Source: Dyadobacter diqingensis
Lineage (GTDB): Bacteria > Bacteroidota > Bacteroidia > Cytophagales > Spirosomataceae
Assembly (NCBI RefSeq): GCF_024220585.1
Contig: NZ_JAMXKF010000001.1
Span: forward strand, 310,001-374,000
DNA: 64,000 nt
Direction of reading: 5' to 3'
The notes under the pieces were generated by a model that saw only the letters and a program-made list of their open reading frames with translations, was not told the DNA's origin and made no database searches. Of this stretch, positions 8,889 to 18,153 are shown piece after piece (position 1 is the stretch's first letter; each line of letters opens with the position of its first letter). A program made the translations under genes and the position numbers.

Positions 8889-9246
8889 GGCTTTGATGAG
8901 AATGATCTAGTATGTTATTATGAAATTAAGTTATAGGACACAAAAATCATTGTTTGATATACTCTTTTCATTTCGATACACCGAACAAGCGAGCTACTTG
9001 ACTTTTGCGAATGTCTTGGTTTTGTACAAGGAGACCTCACTTTTCCCATCGGTTCGCGATTAGCAGTTGCATCAGGTAAGACGGTCAATTGGTGCATGCA
9101 TAAAAAACGGCTTCAATGCGACATTTAATTATTATATTTTTATTGATATATTTATAAAACATAGTAATTTTATTTAACACACCACTCTGATTGTATGTCA
9201 AATAATATCAGATCAAACTTCTGTATTTAAACCATATCACCTTCTT
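8889..9246. other. 358 bp intergenic region, no gene seen
   Basis: Lies between divergent genes, so it should hold promoters for both the DUF4265-like gene and the membrane protein. No perfect Bacteroidota -7 element (TAnnTTTG) stands out. The right half, from about 9120, is very AT-rich. Confidence 0.4.
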
Positions 9247-9714
9247 ATGAACAAATTTATTACAAAGACAAATCACTTCCATAAGCCTCATATATGGATC
9301 TTACGATCAATACAGGCTATTCTAGCTTTGCTCATTTTATATGTCGTAGACTTGCAAAAATTAGGAAACGATTTTCTTTGGATTGGTTATTCTCTTGCGA
9401 TTCTCCTGGTACTTGCATTTTTCACACTACCTGTCGATGAACTTACTCTGGATACGGACCATCTTTACTTTGAAAAGAAATCGATAGTACCCTTTTTTAA
9501 CAAGACAATAAAACACCAAATTTCTAGAATACAACAGGTTGGAGTTGGTGCGAATTCTGCAAGAATTGGAACATATGCACTTCTTGATCCCAGAATTCGC
9601 AGAAGCAGAATGGAAATAACTTTTAAAGATAATTCCTCTAAAATTTACGATTTATCTATTTCAAAAAGAGAGTCAAAAGAAATAGCAAGTAAGATAAGAC
9701 AATTACTAAGCTAA
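9247..9714 (+). CDS. Small membrane protein with PH-like cytoplasmic domain
   Basis: 155 residues. Two transmembrane helices (about 19-37 and 46-60, IQAILALLILYVVDL and IGYSLAILLVLAFFTL) are followed by a soluble part of 90 residues with alternating strands (LTLDTDHLYFEKK, RMEITFKDNSSKIYDLSI) and a final helix. This resembles bacterial PH-domain membrane proteins (bPH_2/YcxB-like), which is a structural guess. Function unknown. A terminator belonging to the opposite gene follows directly. Confidence 0.65.
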   Translation: MNKFITKTNHFHKPHIWILRSIQAILALLILYVVDLQKLGNDFLWIGYSLAILLVLAFFTLPVDELTLDTDHLYFEKKSIVPFFNKTIKHQISRIQQVGVGANSARIGTYALLDPRIRRSRMEITFKDNSSKIYDLSISKRESKEIASKIRQLLS

Positions 9715-9722
9715 TTATGTAC

Positions 9723-9767
9723 AAAAAATCAACTGCTTTTGCATCTCATTGACGCAAAAGCAGTTGA
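9723..9767 (-). terminator. Rho-independent terminator of the propeller gene
   Basis: Perfect 14-bp stem (TCAACTGCTTTTGC / GCAAAAGCAGTTGA, 9729-9742 and 9754-9767) with an 11-nt loop. On the minus strand it is followed by six T. It lies about 90 nt beyond the stop of the gene at 9858-10883. Confidence 0.8.
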
Positions 9768-9857
9768 TCAGCTAATTGTTAACATAATAATAACTATATC
9801 CAAAAACCTCCTTTTCCTTAGACTTAAAACAGACGTTTGAACAGACAATAATATACA

Positions 9858-10883
9858 TCAATTCTGATCCTTTTTCTTTTTAAAGTCGGTAATGGTATTT
9901 CCATCATACCGATACACGCCACCGGAGCCGAACCAAATACTGCCATCATTCGCTTCTGACATCCCGAAAATCATTCCTGATTTTGGCCTCACTTCGGTTA
10001 CCGTGGGCTTTTTAGTTGACAACGACTTTTCATCATAACGGGAAAGTACCCAACTTCCGTCCTTACCACTTTGTGAACTGGTCCAGATGTTTCCTTTTTT
10101 GTCTTCGATGATATAGCCAACAAAATCCTGTGTCAAATTGGTAAATGTGCTGCCATCATAGCGCCAAAGCCCATCTTTACCACCCAGCCAAACGGTCCCT
10201 TTTTTATCTTCGATGATCGAACGAACATTTGTAAAAGGTTTACCTTCATGGGTTATAACGGTAAATGTTTTTCCATCATACGTGCACGCATGCCCCTTGG
10301 TGCCAAACCAGAATTTTCCTGTTTTGTCTTCAATAATCGAATTAACTTCATTATGGTCTTCTGGGCGGAATCCTTCAAAACTTTCATTCATCAGATAGTT
10401 TTGAAAGGATTCCCCGTCGTACCGGCTTGCTCCGCTTACAGTGCTAAACCAAATGGTACCCGTTTTATCTTCATAAATATTAGTAACCTGATTACTGGCA
10501 AGCCCCTCCCTGGTTGTAAAATTTTGAAACGATTTCCCAACTCCCCTTCTGGGATCGTAATAAAAAACCCCTGATCCAACCGAACTAAACCAAAAGTTTC
10601 CTTTTCGATCTTCTAAAACAGAGAAGAACGGGGCCGAGCTCACCTGACTGGTAATATTGGTAAACAATTTTCCATCGTATCGAAAAACACCACCAAATGT
10701 GGCAATCCACATGTTGCCCTTTCGATCTTGTTTGATCGTACGAGTGACGCTGCTAAATTCGGGGGAAGTGATATCGGTTTCTGACTTACTATTATCTTTT
10801 GGCAGGTCAGTTTTGTTTTGTCCTTTACTGGAATTGCAAAAAACTACCATCACCAACAACACAGAGACGAGTGCGTACTTCAT
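9858..10883 (-). CDS. Two-component-regulator-type propeller lipoprotein
   Basis: 341 residues. The N-terminus is a lipoprotein signal (VLLVMVVFC followed by NSSKG). It then has seven repeats of about 40 residues of the pattern IIEDKTGKFWFGT...YDGKTFT (variants IKQDRKGNMWIAT, VLEDRKGNFWFSS, IIEDKKGTVWLGG, MSEANDGSIWFGS). This is the Reg_prop repeat found in sensor parts of Bacteroidota hybrid two-component proteins. Here there is no kinase or output domain, so it is a free-standing seven-bladed propeller lipoprotein. Its role is unknown. Its upstream DNA shares a 23-bp identical core with that of the next minus-strand gene. Confidence 0.85.
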   Translation of the reverse strand: MKYALVSVLLVMVVFCNSSKGQNKTDLPKDNSKSETDITSPEFSSVTRTIKQDRKGNMWIATFGGVFRYDGKLFTNITSQVSSAPFFSVLEDRKGNFWFSSVGSGVFYYDPRRGVGKSFQNFTTREGLASNQVTNIYEDKTGTIWFSTVSGASRYDGESFQNYLMNESFEGFRPEDHNEVNSIIEDKTGKFWFGTKGHACTYDGKTFTVITHEGKPFTNVRSIIEDKKGTVWLGGKDGLWRYDGSTFTNLTQDFVGYIIEDKKGNIWTSSQSGKDGSWVLSRYDEKSLSTKKPTVTEVRPKSGMIFGMSEANDGSIWFGSGGVYRYDGNTITDFKKKKDQN

Positions 10884-10973
10884 TATTTTTCCGTTTTAGC
10901 ATCAATCAGTTACCCCAAACTTACCGGTTTTTGTACAGAGTATTAGTTAATAGTCTGTTAATGAATTGACGAC

Positions 10974-11051
10974 ATAAAACCGCTTCTACGAACTACTGGA
11001 ATTTTTGCATTTAAGTAGTTGGAAATACTTTAAAAATGTTGCCTATACAAC
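10974..11051 (-). repeat. Shared upstream element, copy A
   Basis: An identical 23-bp core (11029-11051; on the minus strand GTTGTATAGGCAACATTTTT plus AAA) and a TAAAACC block 54 bp away are repeated in copy B at 11834-11913. The core contains GTTG-TATAGG-CAAC, a short inverted repeat. It lies about 146 bp upstream of the propeller lipoprotein gene. Similar position in both copies suggests a control element or a duplicated promoter region. Confidence 0.55.
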
Positions 11052-11118
11052 TGTCCCACATCCCCTACGAACGTGAGACGTTATACCCTCGCCTCCCCGA
11101 TTTTCGAACTGCCGCAAT

Positions 11119-11685
11119 TTAGCAACCGCCTTTGCGAGGGGCACGTTTATAAATTATTTTACTCTCTTGTTCTACATAGTCGCCCGATATTATTGGATAT
11201 GAATACTTGGGCGCGTGCGATACATTATGGCTTCTTATAACTATTTCGTCGTTAACTTTCAGGCCACGCAATTGCTGAAATTCATTTTTAAAGTTCAAAG
11301 AATTCTTGTCAGACTTTTCCGGCCCAAAACTAAGAATATAATCGTCACCATTAATCCTGACCATCACTCCGAAACCTAATCGTGAACCTGGCGGAAGAGA
11401 AAGAGAGGTTACAACAGCCTCCATATTGGTAAAAGCTCTTAGATGCTTCCTTATTTTAGCTTCGCCGGCATACACTTTTTTACCTTCGGGAGACGCTTCC
11501 CATTTTTTGTAGTTTATACCATCAGGGGTAGCCTCCCATTTTTTCAATGCAGCCTTCCTTTCAGCAGCTGAGAGTGGCTTTGAGGCTGACTTTTTAGAAG
11601 TTTCATTTTTAATTTCACGGTTAGCAAATACTAGTCCGCTTACCACAACCAACGGTAACATTACCGCATAAATGATCTTTTTCAT
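11119..11685 (-). CDS. Exported hypothetical protein with KKWEA repeats
   Basis: 188 residues with a signal peptide (MKKIIYAVMLPLVVVSGLVFA). Residues 45-75 carry a small repeat, KKWEATPDGINY then KKWEASPEGKKVY. The following 110 residues are beta-rich (FGVMVRINGDDYILSFG, LKVNDEIVIRSHNV) and look like a small barrel fold; the protein ends in KGGC. Presumably periplasmic. I do not recognise the family. It shares an upstream element with the gene 235 bp downstream. Confidence 0.7.
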   Translation of the reverse strand: MKKIIYAVMLPLVVVSGLVFANREIKNETSKKSASKPLSAAERKAALKKWEATPDGINYKKWEASPEGKKVYAGEAKIRKHLRAFTNMEAVVTSLSLPPGSRLGFGVMVRINGDDYILSFGPEKSDKNSLNFKNEFQQLRGLKVNDEIVIRSHNVSHAPKYSYPIISGDYVEQESKIIYKRAPRKGGC

Positions 11686-12099
11686 TTTTTTGTAAGTTTA
11701 ATTAAAATAAATCCATACCCTGATAATCAGATCCGTTTAAGGTATTCTTTTTATTTTCAAGGCGTTTCATCAAATCTAAATGTTTTTGTGCTGAGCTTTG
11801 GTTAAGGCCTTGTAAAAGAATGTCAACGAAACGTAAAACCAACTTTTACTGACTGCTAGGGATTTTCACCCCCTAACCAGATGGAATTATTTTAAAAATG
11901 TTGCCTATACAACAGTTCCGCAAAAACGTTGAATTCGAGAGAATCTAGGCCTATTGATGTCCACTCAAAAACCACCATTTTTTCAGAAGTTTGGTGATGC
12001 GCGGTTTCTAATAAGTTTTGTACTTTCTGATCTCAATCAATTTCTTACGCTATGTTGTTTGATCAGAGAATACCTGCGATATCCGGGATAGTCACGACA
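11686..12099. other. Intergenic region carrying shared element copy B
   Basis: 414 bp with no gene seen. It contains the second copy of the upstream element (11834-11913) and the downstream flank of the large plug-domain gene. Confidence 0.5.
11834..11913 (-). repeat. Shared upstream element, copy B
   Basis: Copy B holds the same 23-bp core at 11891-11913 and the TAAAACC block at 11834-11840 (57 bp from the core, against 54 bp in copy A). It lies about 206 bp upstream of the gene at 11119-11685. The flanks differ by substitutions, so the two regions are related but not a recent copy. Confidence 0.55.
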
Positions 12100-15000
12100 T
12101 TATTGAACCCGTACAAACTTTACGCCCAACACCGGACGACCGTCAGCTGTAATACCTTGAATTACGACGCGTATCGTTCGTACGACATCCGACAGCGGAA
12201 AACGTAGCTGGCTGTTTCCCTGATTATCGGTTTGTATCATGGGTTTCCAGTAAAGCACATCCCTGTCATCAACCGGGCCGGAAATGGTGCTGGCGGTTAC
12301 CTCCGTGTCGTAGCGGGGCACATAAAATTCACGCTGCACTCTTGGATAACCAATGAATTGAATCGGTGCCATCCCCTCATTCGCTTTGGCATTAACCTGC
12401 ATTGAACGTGCGCCTTTTGAGTAAAATGCAATGACGCCGTTGCCTCCCCGAACCCCGTAAATACCAGCTGTGCCAGCGTTTTTCAGCACTTCGATACGTT
12501 CAATGTCTCTTGGATTAAAACTCATCAAAGCGTTTCCGTCGGGATCTTGAACAGGGACGCCATCCATCAAAAATAGCGGCTGTGTACCACTTTTATAACT
12601 ACCCATACCCCGAACTGAAACCTGATATCCAGGGGGTGATGGCGGGCCTCCTGGCGATGGCGTAGTTCGTACTACCGTCACGCCTGCAAATCGCCCCTGA
12701 ATCATTTCATACAGATTTGAGTAGATTGGCGATTTGTCACTGAACGTGATCACCGCATCAGCGTCATTGTGCAGACTCCGCATTTGAATATCATCAGGCC
12801 TTTCATTGTATTTCTTCGCTCGAACGGTCACTTCGTTTAGCAATTCGACCGTTTTATCGCGGTAAAGATCAGTATTTGCCTCTTGCCGGATTCGGGCAGC
12901 TTCGAGTTGAGCTTGCATCACCGGCCAGTGTGGCATAGCAGTCATTTTGCCAGATTCCCATAATTTGCCGGGCCCTTCCTGAACCAGAAAGGCTTCCTTA
13001 GCAGACATTTTTCTTGCGTTACGCCCTGCGATTTGCAGCATTAATTTTACAGTATCGGCAATGGCCATTCCGCCTAGCCGAAAGCGCCCCTGTTCGTCTG
13101 CACCTGCCGATTTTACGAACGATTGCCCAGGCCCTGTGGACACCACAATAATCTGAGCGCCAGATATAGGTTTATTTTCTGAATTCAAAATGCGACCGCT
13201 CAGCGATACCCCACCGAGCGAATCAGCTTCCGGCGTGCCACTAACCCGTCGCCAGCCCTGCGTCAGCAATAGGTCGTCCAAAGCTCTACGAGTCTCTGCT
13301 GAGTGGCTCGTGACATATTGGTTGGGGTTTTCAATATGTCCCCGCAGCTCTCCCGTTAGCAGCAGGTGAGCAGGCAGCGTAGCGTTGGCCGTATCCTCAG
13401 GTACTTTGCTGACATCGGTAATCGACGCTGATAAAGCTGCCGACGCAGGTGATCCGTTATCATTCAGATTGACGCTTAGGATAACTTGTTCACGGGGTTG
13501 ATAATTGGTCTTATTGAGTTTCAATGTCACACGGACCGGCGAAATGAATTCCGGCACAAAAAACAATCGCTCGCATTGCGGCTTAGCTTTTGCATCGTAA
13601 AGGGTGACTTGCGTAAGGCCCGGCAACCAGCCCATCATCGGCAAGCTTATCTTCGCCACCCCATTTTGCAGGAAAACTTTTCGTTGGTCGACTATTACAC
13701 CACGTTGCTGGACTAGAATATATACGGAATCGGCAGCGGCACGGTGAGAACTCATGATTGTCAATGCCAGACGGGTTGTATCGCTAATTGCATCGGCTGA
13801 AAGCAACAGCCCTTCCTTTTCGGGTTTAGGCAAAGGCACGTGTTGCAGTTGGTTATTATAGGATACATCTGCATAATAAGTCCGCTGCGCCTTAGGCTCC
13901 ATCACCACGCTGGTCATCCCCTGCTGATTGGTTTTAAAACGAACTATTTCAGCTCCCAGGTCGTCTACAATACGGCCTTCTATGGAAAAGCCATGGCTAT
14001 TGGGCGCTACAATTTTAACACCCAGACGTGCTGGCAATCCTGAAATCCAACGACCACCTTCCGGCAAAATCTGAACATCCAGTGGCTGAGCAACAGAATC
14101 ACTATGCGTTGCAATGTCGCTGCGAAACAAATTATGAATAGCCACAGACCGCTCGAAAGCGGGGCGTCGCTGTGCATCATCTTCATCGGTATAGGCGCGT
14201 AGGCGATATATTCCTGTCATAAGGGTATCAGACAAACGAAAATTGCCCTGGCCACATCCGTCTACAATGCGTACCCACTGGTGCTGAACCAGCTTCCCTG
14301 TTGACGTAAGCAGGTCGACGTGCATAGCTGTTTCGCCAGCGACCCGCTGGTGACTGGTAGCATCGAGTAAGTACGTGCTCATCCAGAGCCGGTCCCCGGT
14401 GGCATAAAAAGGTTTATCAATATTCACAAACAGTGTTGGAGCCAGCAACTTAAACCGCTCATTGAAAGCCGCACTGATACTTCCAAGGCAGGTGTCTGGT
14501 GGCGCAAGTTTTCCCTGCGTGGCCAATGGGCCCGTTGTAAGTGGTTCCATATCGGTCCCTCCGGGTTTCCAGTCAGCGGGTAACATCGTCGATAGCCTGT
14601 CATCACCCATTGAGCCATCCGCTTCCATACCCTCAGGCATCGTAATAACCCCATCGACAGTCATTTGCATTTGCCCGCTCGGCAGTTTCATTTCCGTATA
14701 AGCGTAGCGCGCATCCGGATAAGGTGAGAAACCCGAGGATGCTTTCGTATAAAATACGATCAGTTTCATGGGCGAAACCAATCTGCGTTCGGTCGATAAC
14801 CGACCGGGTTGAATCAATTTAGCAATCTGAATTGGAACCAAACGTTTATATTCGCCTATTGCAGCGGCAAGCGTGATGGTCCGACCTTCCGCGGAGATTG
14901 GCTTTGTGAGATCTTCCTGATAAACCATAAAGCCAGCCTGCTCGAAAGTGCCGTCTATTAAGCTGGCCATTAAATGTCGGGTCGATCCTCGATAGGCATT

Positions 15001-15666
15001 CAGCCGGTTGCGCCGAAATCGGTCAGCCTGTCGTTCGTTTTCAGGTTTGAGTTCTTCGAACCGGGCAGTACCAGCCGAATAAACCTTTCCTGACGGCGTA
15101 GCATTGAAGTGTTGCAGATCATAAATTAACCTATAACCCAAGGCCTGATTATCAATAATTAACGGCTCATTGGCCTTCGCATACAGATTATTTTTATCTT
15201 CCTTAAAGTTGAGAACTTCGGGATTGACAAGCAGGCACTGTCCGCCAAACGGCTCGCCAAAGAGTTGCTTTTTAAACTGGCGTAAATGTTTTTCTGACCG
15301 CTTCGAATTGCCACGTACGGTTACGGCATCCAGCATTTGTTCACTTGCTTTGAGCCGGAAATCCGCTCTTTGCGGAGACATATTTTCAAATCGTATTTTT
15401 TGAGTAGCAGGCTGATAGCCAACGAATGAAGCGGCTATTTCGACCGTACCCAATGGCACGCCTGTCAACTTATAATAGCCCTTTTCGTCGGTGACTGCAC
15501 CTTGCATTGATCCATTTACGTAAACGTGGGCAAACGGCATGGGTTCTCCCGTCGTGGCATCTGTTACGTTTCCGGTAAGTACAGCCGTCGTTTGTCCATA
15601 AGCCAGCAGGCAGGATCCCAGAAGTGAAACGAATATTATCCAGCTGATGAAGAACGAGTAACGCAT
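12100..15666 (-). CDS. MG2-like / TonB plug-domain protein lacking a beta-barrel
   Basis: 1188 residues. After the signal peptide comes a CarboxypepD_reg-like domain (about 28-115, TGNVTDATTGEPMPFAHVYV...VGYQPATQ), then a linker region. An MG2-type domain follows (about 410-500, LFVNIDKPFYATGDRLWMSTYLLD...TGIYRLRAYTDE). Further beta domains and a second CarboxypepD_reg-like segment (about 820-885, GRILNSENKPISGAQI) come next. A TonB-dependent receptor plug (about 970-1100, ITFSDKSP...VSVRGMGSYKSGTQPLFLMDGVPV...IERIEVLKNAG...GNGVIAF) is near the end. Only about 85 residues follow the plug, so there is no 22-strand barrel and it cannot be a transporter on its own. Such MG2-plug proteins occur in Bacteroidota and are presumed periplasmic or outer-membrane; the substrate is unknown. 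The DNA looks GC-richer than its neighbours, which may indicate transfer. Confidence 0.85.
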   Translation of the reverse strand: MRYSFFISWIIFVSLLGSCLLAYGQTTAVLTGNVTDATTGEPMPFAHVYVNGSMQGAVTDEKGYYKLTGVPLGTVEIAASFVGYQPATQKIRFENMSPQRADFRLKASEQMLDAVTVRGNSKRSEKHLRQFKKQLFGEPFGGQCLLVNPEVLNFKEDKNNLYAKANEPLIIDNQALGYRLIYDLQHFNATPSGKVYSAGTARFEELKPENERQADRFRRNRLNAYRGSTRHLMASLIDGTFEQAGFMVYQEDLTKPISAEGRTITLAAAIGEYKRLVPIQIAKLIQPGRLSTERRLVSPMKLIVFYTKASSGFSPYPDARYAYTEMKLPSGQMQMTVDGVITMPEGMEADGSMGDDRLSTMLPADWKPGGTDMEPLTTGPLATQGKLAPPDTCLGSISAAFNERFKLLAPTLFVNIDKPFYATGDRLWMSTYLLDATSHQRVAGETAMHVDLLTSTGKLVQHQWVRIVDGCGQGNFRLSDTLMTGIYRLRAYTDEDDAQRRPAFERSVAIHNLFRSDIATHSDSVAQPLDVQILPEGGRWISGLPARLGVKIVAPNSHGFSIEGRIVDDLGAEIVRFKTNQQGMTSVVMEPKAQRTYYADVSYNNQLQHVPLPKPEKEGLLLSADAISDTTRLALTIMSSHRAAADSVYILVQQRGVIVDQRKVFLQNGVAKISLPMMGWLPGLTQVTLYDAKAKPQCERLFFVPEFISPVRVTLKLNKTNYQPREQVILSVNLNDNGSPASAALSASITDVSKVPEDTANATLPAHLLLTGELRGHIENPNQYVTSHSAETRRALDDLLLTQGWRRVSGTPEADSLGGVSLSGRILNSENKPISGAQIIVVSTGPGQSFVKSAGADEQGRFRLGGMAIADTVKLMLQIAGRNARKMSAKEAFLVQEGPGKLWESGKMTAMPHWPVMQAQLEAARIRQEANTDLYRDKTVELLNEVTVRAKKYNERPDDIQMRSLHNDADAVITFSDKSPIYSNLYEMIQGRFAGVTVVRTTPSPGGPPSPPGYQVSVRGMGSYKSGTQPLFLMDGVPVQDPDGNALMSFNPRDIERIEVLKNAGTAGIYGVRGGNGVIAFYSKGARSMQVNAKANEGMAPIQFIGYPRVQREFYVPRYDTEVTASTISGPVDDRDVLYWKPMIQTDNQGNSQLRFPLSDVVRTIRVVIQGITADGRPVLGVKFVRVQ

Positions 15667-16006
15667 AGAAATTAATTTACTCTTAAAAGAACTGCCTTAG
15701 GCATATTTTACTTGGCTTAGGGGGCCTGACTGATTTATCGGCGATCCATTAATCCTCCATAAACGCTCGTTCGTGAGACAGCCTCCTAATATTAATGATC
15801 CAAGTCTCTTATAAATCACCGATTATGACAATTAGAATAATCCGCAACATTACAATTGGCTGAAGAATTTTCCCTGTTTGCTTATGACGAAGAAAATTCG
15901 GTGTCATTTCTCCGAAAAGTAAACTGAAAATAACTTAGCATGTATTATTAGAAAAAAAGGACAAGAAACGATTCAGTTTCTTGTCCTTTCCCCGACACTT
16001 CAGGTT
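15667..16006. other. 340 bp intergenic region with a terminator
   Basis: Holds the presumed promoter of the large plug-domain gene on its left side and the terminator of the lipoprotein gene on its right side. Nothing else was recognised. Confidence 0.5.
15952..15990 (-). terminator. Rho-independent terminator of the lipoprotein gene
   Basis: Stem AAGGACAAGAAAC / GTTTCTTGTCCTT (15957-15969 and 15976-15988) with a 6-nt loop. A run of T follows on the minus strand. It lies 16 nt after the stop codon at 16007. Confidence 0.8.
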
Positions 16007-16621
16007 CTAGTAAACCCTATAAAAATTCTCGTGGTATATGTCGAGTATTAACGGAAACGCGCTTTTCACCACAACCAAACGAAACTTACCCAAGCTTGTT
16101 TTATATGCGATAACCGTCCCTACCGGCATGTAGTTTGTCCATGTGGGCGTATAACCTGGTGCAGCGCCCGGTGCCCAGGCAACTTGCCCGCTTACGAATG
16201 TAAGCGTCTTCAGATAATCCGGCGTCACCGTTTGAACATCCACAATTGCAAGAATCGCCCGGGTGACCTTCCAGCATCTAATCGCCGAATAGCAGCCTCC
16301 ATCCGAACCCCAGCTGATATCGCCGGCGGTTTCACTGACGATGTCAAACGGACTTGTGAGGTTGAGGCCTTTGTTCATTGGCAGTTGTACCGTTTTCATT
16401 AGCTTCCATTCAAATTTATCCGGAATGGGCTGTTTGTCAGGTATAGGATTTCCCCCTTTCAATGTGACGGGCGGTGTACTGGCGGACTGGTAACCAGCCA
16501 TTGTTAGTTTCCCTCCGTCATCCGGCGTTAACTCGGCGGATTTTTCGCAGCTAAAAATAGAAAACGAAAGTAAAAGGATTGCGGTACTCATAAAGACATT
16601 TTTCATGGCATTTACATTCAT
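16007..16621 (-). CDS. Hypothetical lipoprotein
   Basis: About 204 residues from ATG 16621 (MNVNAMKNVFMS); a second ATG at 16606 is also possible. A longer upstream frame to 16750 exists, but its first 43 residues do not look coding, and the signal peptide (TAILLLSFSIFSC followed by EKSAE) fixes the start near 16606-16621. The mature part is lipid-anchored and mostly beta-structured, with several Trp and Cys (ISWGSDGGCYSAIRCWKV, APGYTPTWTNYMPVG). I do not recognise the family. It has its own terminator and is probably a single-gene unit. Confidence 0.65.
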   Translation of the reverse strand: MNVNAMKNVFMSTAILLLSFSIFSCEKSAELTPDDGGKLTMAGYQSASTPPVTLKGGNPIPDKQPIPDKFEWKLMKTVQLPMNKGLNLTSPFDIVSETAGDISWGSDGGCYSAIRCWKVTRAILAIVDVQTVTPDYLKTLTFVSGQVAWAPGAAPGYTPTWTNYMPVGTVIAYKTSLGKFRLVVVKSAFPLILDIYHENFYRVY

Positions 16622-16750
16622 GTTTAATTGATTGAATTGTTTGATTTTAGTCAAGTCAGCGGCAGATCCACAGATGCAGATGTGATTGAATTTGACTGAT
16701 GCAAACGTAGGTACGGCAGTGGCAGGCGTCCTAATTGAAGAGGTATGCAA

Positions 16751-17423
16751 AAAGTAACCTAATCAAAAAATTGGGTATACAAAAGGTGTACAAAGCTAAA
16801 ATTGACTGAGGATTGACATTTTTTAGCGAAATATTGCCCGTAGCGCTTGCCGTCGATCGGCATTACCTGAATAAGGCTTGGGTTGTTATTAACAAAGGAT
16901 GAAAGTGTTGGATACGTCTTTAACAGGTTTTATGAATGCTCTCTAATGAACGATGTAACTATCGGTTAGGTTAAAAGCTTGCAAACACTCACTAGCCTGT
17001 TAAAAATATACATGAGCCGGTATGAGCGTCGATCTAGTTAGAATCTCAATATATTCAGACAACTTACATTAATAATTTGAAGGGATTAGCACTAGCCTCT
17101 GGGGTATCAAAGCATACCGGTATAAGTCAAGAAACTCTTGATTCCGTTCGTACATTATTAACAGAGTTAGGTTTTGAACATTTTGGTGATCTAAAACGCA
17201 AAAAAAATCCAGTCAAAATTGAATTTAACAGAATTCCTTAAATTTTGTATTAAAAAACGACGTCCCTTGATGGAACCCGATATAATATATTTGACTCCAA
17301 ACGAGTCCTCCTCCCCTGTTAAAAATTACATATTATCTGGTAGAACTTTCAATCAGACCCCTATATTCCGCAATAGTAGCGTTCCGATCTTGCAGTAATT
17401 GGAGTGAATCTGTTGAATCATTA
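16751..17423. other. Gene-poor stretch with coding remnants
   Basis: About 670 bp without an intact gene. A remnant frame is listed at 17041-17241. Another 32-codon open stretch at 16871-16969 (plus strand, VGYVFNRFYECSLMNDVTIG) also reads like protein but has no start. The pattern suggests decayed accessory genes. Confidence 0.4.
17041..17241 (+). pseudogene. C-terminal remnant of an unidentified gene
   Basis: An open frame of 66 codons runs from after the TAG at 17035 to the TAA at 17239. It encodes a plausible protein end: LASGVSKHTGISQETLDSVR, then TLLTELGFEHFGDLKRKKNP. No ATG is present; TTG at 17077 is the only usual alternative. The predicted helices resemble a DNA-binding or phage/plasmid-type tail, but I cannot name a family. 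Either a truncated relic or a short TTG-started gene. Confidence 0.35.
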
Positions 17424-18115
17424 CTAATTTTTCACAAAATCAGTAATGGCTTCCGCTAAGTGAGGAAGAATTTTGCTGGAATAATAGGAGCTTATTCCAT
17501 CCTCCGATATGGTTATTGTCTGCCTATCCATACGTTGCCTACTTTCCTGGAATACATTATGTCCTCTTTTCCTCTGACAACTACCTTTTCCTCCTGAAAA
17601 CCAGAATGCAACAGTTCGGTAACTTCGTACTCTTCAAGATAGCTCAGCTTTTTAAATTGAATATCCTCATCATCAAACACTTCCCATCTAAAATGGTTAA
17701 GAATATCATTGTTTGCTACGAATTCTTTGGGTAAGCCTTTTTCGATGTCACTTCTACGGTAAGAATCCTCTCTCCTTTCACCAACCGCGTTTACTTTTGC
17801 ACACACCACTTCACTTCTTATTGTATTTGGAAAGTTCAGCCACAGTTGTAAATCATATGGAGTCGTCTGATTTCCATAGAATGCCTTCCATTGGTTGTGA
17901 ATGATAACTATTTTTTGCAAAATCAACCGGAAATACCAATTTGGTGGAATTCGCTCACATAACCGATTCCAGGGATCTATCCTAACTTTAACATAATCCT
18001 CTCCCTTTGAATGAAATTTATCAAGATCAGGAACTTTGTTGGCATTGAACCAGATATTGATTTGTTTTTTGCGTCTTTTCCAGCCTCGAATTTTTTTTCT
18101 ATTTGTTTGTAACAT
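17424..18115 (-). pseudogene. Frameshifted hypothetical gene
   Basis: The intact-looking part (17513-18115, 200 residues) begins MLQTNRKKIRGWKRRKKQIN and ends ...SRKVGNVWIGRQ followed by TAA. Shifting frame just before that stop continues a clearly protein-like tail of about 31 codons (TITISEDGISSYYSSKILPH, then LAEAITDFVKN) to a stop at 17424. The likely original junction reads GNVWIGR-TITISED, so a one-base change near 17519 seems to have truncated the protein by about 30 residues. The protein is soluble, Trp-rich and without signal; I do not recognise the family. If the frameshift is real the product may still fold without its tail. A sequencing error is the alternative. Confidence 0.55.
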
Positions 18116-18153
18116 ATATGTATTAAAGCGCTATCAATGAAACGGGGATTAAT

